A stretch of DNA of 64,000 nt from Alphaproteobacteria bacterium. Lineage in GTDB: Bacteria; Pseudomonadota; Alphaproteobacteria; Caulobacterales; Aquidulcibacteraceae. The stretch spans positions 1 through 64,000 of the forward strand of contig JAUIJZ010000001.1 of NCBI GenBank assembly GCA_030430715.1, read 5' to 3'. The position numbers and the translations under genes are program-made. The notes beneath the pieces are model-generated. The model searched no databases. It saw only the letters and a program-made list of their open reading frames with translations, and was not told the origin of the DNA. This document shows, piece after piece, positions 62,381 through 64,000 of the stretch (the stretch's first letter is position 1; each line of letters begins with the position of its first letter).

Positions 62381-62961
62381 AGCCACTCCGCTGGGCCGCC
62401 GCGCTTTTGTTGGCAACACTAATGGGCGCATGCGTTTTCGGGTCTGAGCGGCCCTTGTTCGCAGACGATGAAGCGGCGTTTCCTTTCCCGGACGGCTACG
62501 TCGCGGCTTTGGTGGAGGTCAGCGTCTCAAGCGGAGCGTCCGAAGATGCGGAAAGCATCATCTATCGTCGTGTTGGGCGCCGCTATGAAATCGCGGAGGC
62601 GAACCCGAGCAGCACGGATGAGCCTTTGGGCGCGATGTTCGTAGCCATCTCGGATACGCCCGAGGAGGACTACGTCATTCAGATGACTCAGTTCGAGCCC
62701 GACGAGGAAAGCACGATCTACGCGTTCATGTGGCGGACCGATGGAGGGTATCGCATTCTCTCCGCGCCGCAGGCCGTGGGAGAGGCGGGCGAAGCGGCGA
62801 TCGCCACGCACTGCCATTCCGAAAACGCGTCTTTTGGCGAATGTCACTTCGCGACACGCGAAGACGTAATGAATTTCTACCGGGAGGCCGTGCACCCTTT
62901 CGCGGTGAGTGGTGAGACGCCCACGCACTATGTCGATCAATCGCCGAGTTCTGCGCCATGA
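62377..62961 (+). CDS. Hypothetical lipoprotein
   Basis: A 194-residue predicted lipoprotein. The GTG at 62377 overlaps the DAHP synthase stop and gives a signal ending LATLMGAC; the track start at 62215 lies inside the synthase gene. The mature domain is acidic, with [18 protein letters not shown] and a two-cysteine segment ([16 protein letters not shown]) that could form a disulfide. I do not recognise a family. Its stop overlaps the gshB start (ATGA), so it lies in a three-gene coupled run. Confidence 0.78.
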   Translation: MKPLRWAAALLLATLMGACVFGSERPLFADDEAAFPFPDGYVAALVEVSVSSGASEDAESIIYRRVGRRYEIAEANPSSTDEPLGAMFVAISDTPEEDYVIQMTQFEPDEESTIYAFMWRTDGGYRILSAPQAVGEAGEAAIATHCHSENASFGECHFATREDVMNFYREAVHPFAVSGETPTHYVDQSPSSAP

Positions 62962-63899
62962 GCTTGCGTATCGCCGTCCAAATGGACCCCATCGAGAAGA
63001 TGGTGGTCAATCACGACACGTCCTTGATGCTGATGGTCGAAGCGCAAGCGCGCGGCCATGAGGTCTGGTGGTTCACGCCGAACGATCTCTTCTACGAACT
63101 CGGCCTGGTCAAAGCGAACGCCAAGCGCGTCTCGGTGAGCTTGGACGAGAAGCGCCATTACGAGACGCACGAAGCGGCGGTGCGCGCCGTTGACGATTTC
63201 GATGTCGTCCTGGTTCGCCAGGATCCGCCCTTCGACATGGCCTACATCTCCAACACCTATCTGTTGGAGCTGACCAAAGCGCTGGTGATCAATCCGCCGC
63301 GCGGCATCCGGAATATCTCCGAGAAGACAGCGATCCTCCAATTTCCGGACATCATTCCGAATACGTGGGTCGGCCGCGATCTCGACGCGCTGGAAGCGTT
63401 CGCACGGCGCTACGATCAGGTCGTTTTGAAGATCCTCTTCATGATGGGCGGTTCGGGCGTCATCAAACTCTCCGCCTCCGATCCCGATTTTCGCGTCAAG
63501 GCGACGGCGTTTCTCGACGAGGCGCAACGCGAGCCGGTTCTGGCGCAGGAATTCCTGCCCGCCGTTTCAGGCGGCGATAAGCGTGTCTTCGTTTTAAACG
63601 GCGAACCGTTCGCCGCAATCAAACGCATGCCGAAGGCTGGCGACTTCCGCGCCAACCTCGCCGTTGGCGGCGAGGCGGTGGTTGGCGAACTCGACGATGA
63701 CGATCGCCGCATCGCCGCCGCTGTCGCGCCGCTCCTGAAGCGCGAGGGCATTTTGTTCGCGGGCCTCGACGTGATCGCCGGCAAGCTCATCGAGATCAAC
63801 GTGACCTCGCCGACGCTTGCGCAGGAGTTGAAGCGCATGTCCGGCGAGGATTTGCCTAAGGCGTTCTGGGAGCAGGTCGAGCGTTCGCTCGGCCCATAG
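62958..63899 (+). CDS. gshB: Glutathione synthetase
   Basis: ATP-grasp enzyme adding glycine to gamma-glutamylcysteine. The 313-residue protein has the family N-terminus LRIAVQMDPIE, RQDPPFDMAYI, NPPRGIRNISEK, and ATP-grasp motifs LKILFMMGGSGV and the metal-binding FAGLDVIAGKLIEINVTSP. Length is typical. The partner gshA is not in the window. Confidence 0.96.
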   Translation: MSLRIAVQMDPIEKMVVNHDTSLMLMVEAQARGHEVWWFTPNDLFYELGLVKANAKRVSVSLDEKRHYETHEAAVRAVDDFDVVLVRQDPPFDMAYISNTYLLELTKALVINPPRGIRNISEKTAILQFPDIIPNTWVGRDLDALEAFARRYDQVVLKILFMMGGSGVIKLSASDPDFRVKATAFLDEAQREPVLAQEFLPAVSGGDKRVFVLNGEPFAAIKRMPKAGDFRANLAVGGEAVVGELDDDDRRIAAAVAPLLKREGILFAGLDVIAGKLIEINVTSPTLAQELKRMSGEDLPKAFWEQVERSLGP

Positions 63900-63908
63900 G
63901 CGTGCGTG

Positions 63909-64000
63909 TTAGCCGTGCCCCTGGCGCGCGAGCTTGAGGAATTCTTCCCGCGTGCGCGGGTCGTCGCGGATCACGCCCATGAGGCGCGACGTCACCAGAT
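63909..64000 (-). CDS. folE: Partial gene at window edge, probable GTP cyclohydrolase I C-terminus
   Basis: The last 29 or so codons of a minus-strand gene end at a TAA at 63909-63911; the rest lies beyond the window. The tail reads TSRLMGVIRDDPRTREEFLKLA, like the C-terminal helix of FolE (typically TS..G.FR.DP.TR.EFL). The match is short, so the assignment is tentative. Its stop is nine bases from the convergent gshB stop. Confidence 0.55.
   Translation of the reverse strand, partial: LVTSRLMGVIRDDPRTREEFLKLARQGHG

Noticed and set aside
1-64000. CRISPR arrays, insertion sequences, prophage or rRNA operons
   Set aside because: No spaced direct repeats, transposase, phage structural genes or rRNA sequence seen anywhere in the window.

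Overview
The window looks like ordinary chromosome from a G+C-rich alphaproteobacterium, most likely Caulobacterales/Hyphomonadaceae-like. The evidence is gene content and order: hemA encodes a C4-pathway 5-aminolevulinate synthase, and there are a MucR/Ros regulator, a Bpt-type aminoacyl-tRNA-protein transferase, a ubiquinol-cytochrome c chaperone, a BamE lipoprotein, a membrane H+-pyrophosphatase and an N-terminally extended ribosomal S9. The blocks dapA-smpB, rpoZ-rel-pyrE-pdxJ-acpS-lepB-rnc-era-recO-parC, nrdR-rib-nusB-thiL, plsX-fabH-ihfA and hom-glpX-recJ are familiar alphaproteobacterial arrangements. The exact genus cannot be read from the sequence. I see no prophage, insertion sequence, CRISPR array or rRNA.

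Layout. 0-5 kb: lytic transglycosylase (minus), dapA-smpB-TPR lipoprotein, and a family 5 uracil-DNA glycosylase. 5-16 kb: folK, rpoZ, a bifunctional (p)ppGpp synthetase/hydrolase, then pyrE, pdxJ, acpS, lepB, rnc, era, recO and parC. 16-22 kb: lemA and an M48 peptidase, motB, a beta-hydroxyacid dehydrogenase, a pseudo-receiver protein and a membrane acyltransferase. 22-25 kb: divergent hemB/hemA with an FNR-like site between them, then a small conserved protein and a MucR-like regulator. 25-32 kb: glyA, nrdR, the riboflavin cluster, nusB and thiL. 32-38 kb: hppA, bamE, cytochrome bc1 chaperone, plsX, fabH, ihfA. 38-44 kb: orphan DNA methyltransferase, thioesterase, tRNA-Pro(GGG), COX15, rplM-rpsI, argC. 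44-47 kb: phaC with a 2OG-Fe(II) oxygenase and a DUF1993 gene. 47-53 kb: aminotransferase, hom, glpX, recJ. 53-57 kb: tRNA-Glu, tRNA-Pro(TGG), a GNAT-nitrilase fusion, cupin, bpt. 57-64 kb: a sigma-region-2-like small protein, msrB, a two-gene TIR-like/ParA unit, an MgtC/DUF4010 membrane protein, class II DAHP synthase, a lipoprotein, gshB and the 3' end of a probable folE.

How the genes work together. Many neighbours share ATGA, GTGA or TGATG stop/start overlaps and are probably translationally coupled. Convergent genes are packed just as tightly: five pairs overlap by exactly four bases at CTAG or TTAG, two overlap further, and three abut or nearly abut. Only hppA and rpsI are followed by clear intrinsic terminators. 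Riboflavin synthesis is incomplete here: RibD has only its reductase domain and RibBA has a degenerate GTP cyclohydrolase II half, so two early activities must be encoded elsewhere.

The best candidate for something undescribed is the coupled pair at 57852-59530. A full ParA/MinD-type ATPase carries an N-terminal TIR-like domain and is followed by a small, highly basic helical protein. A hairpin in its leader may hide its ribosome binding site. Starts given here were chosen by eye from start codons, ribosome binding sites and known family N-termini; several are earlier or later than in the ORF track.
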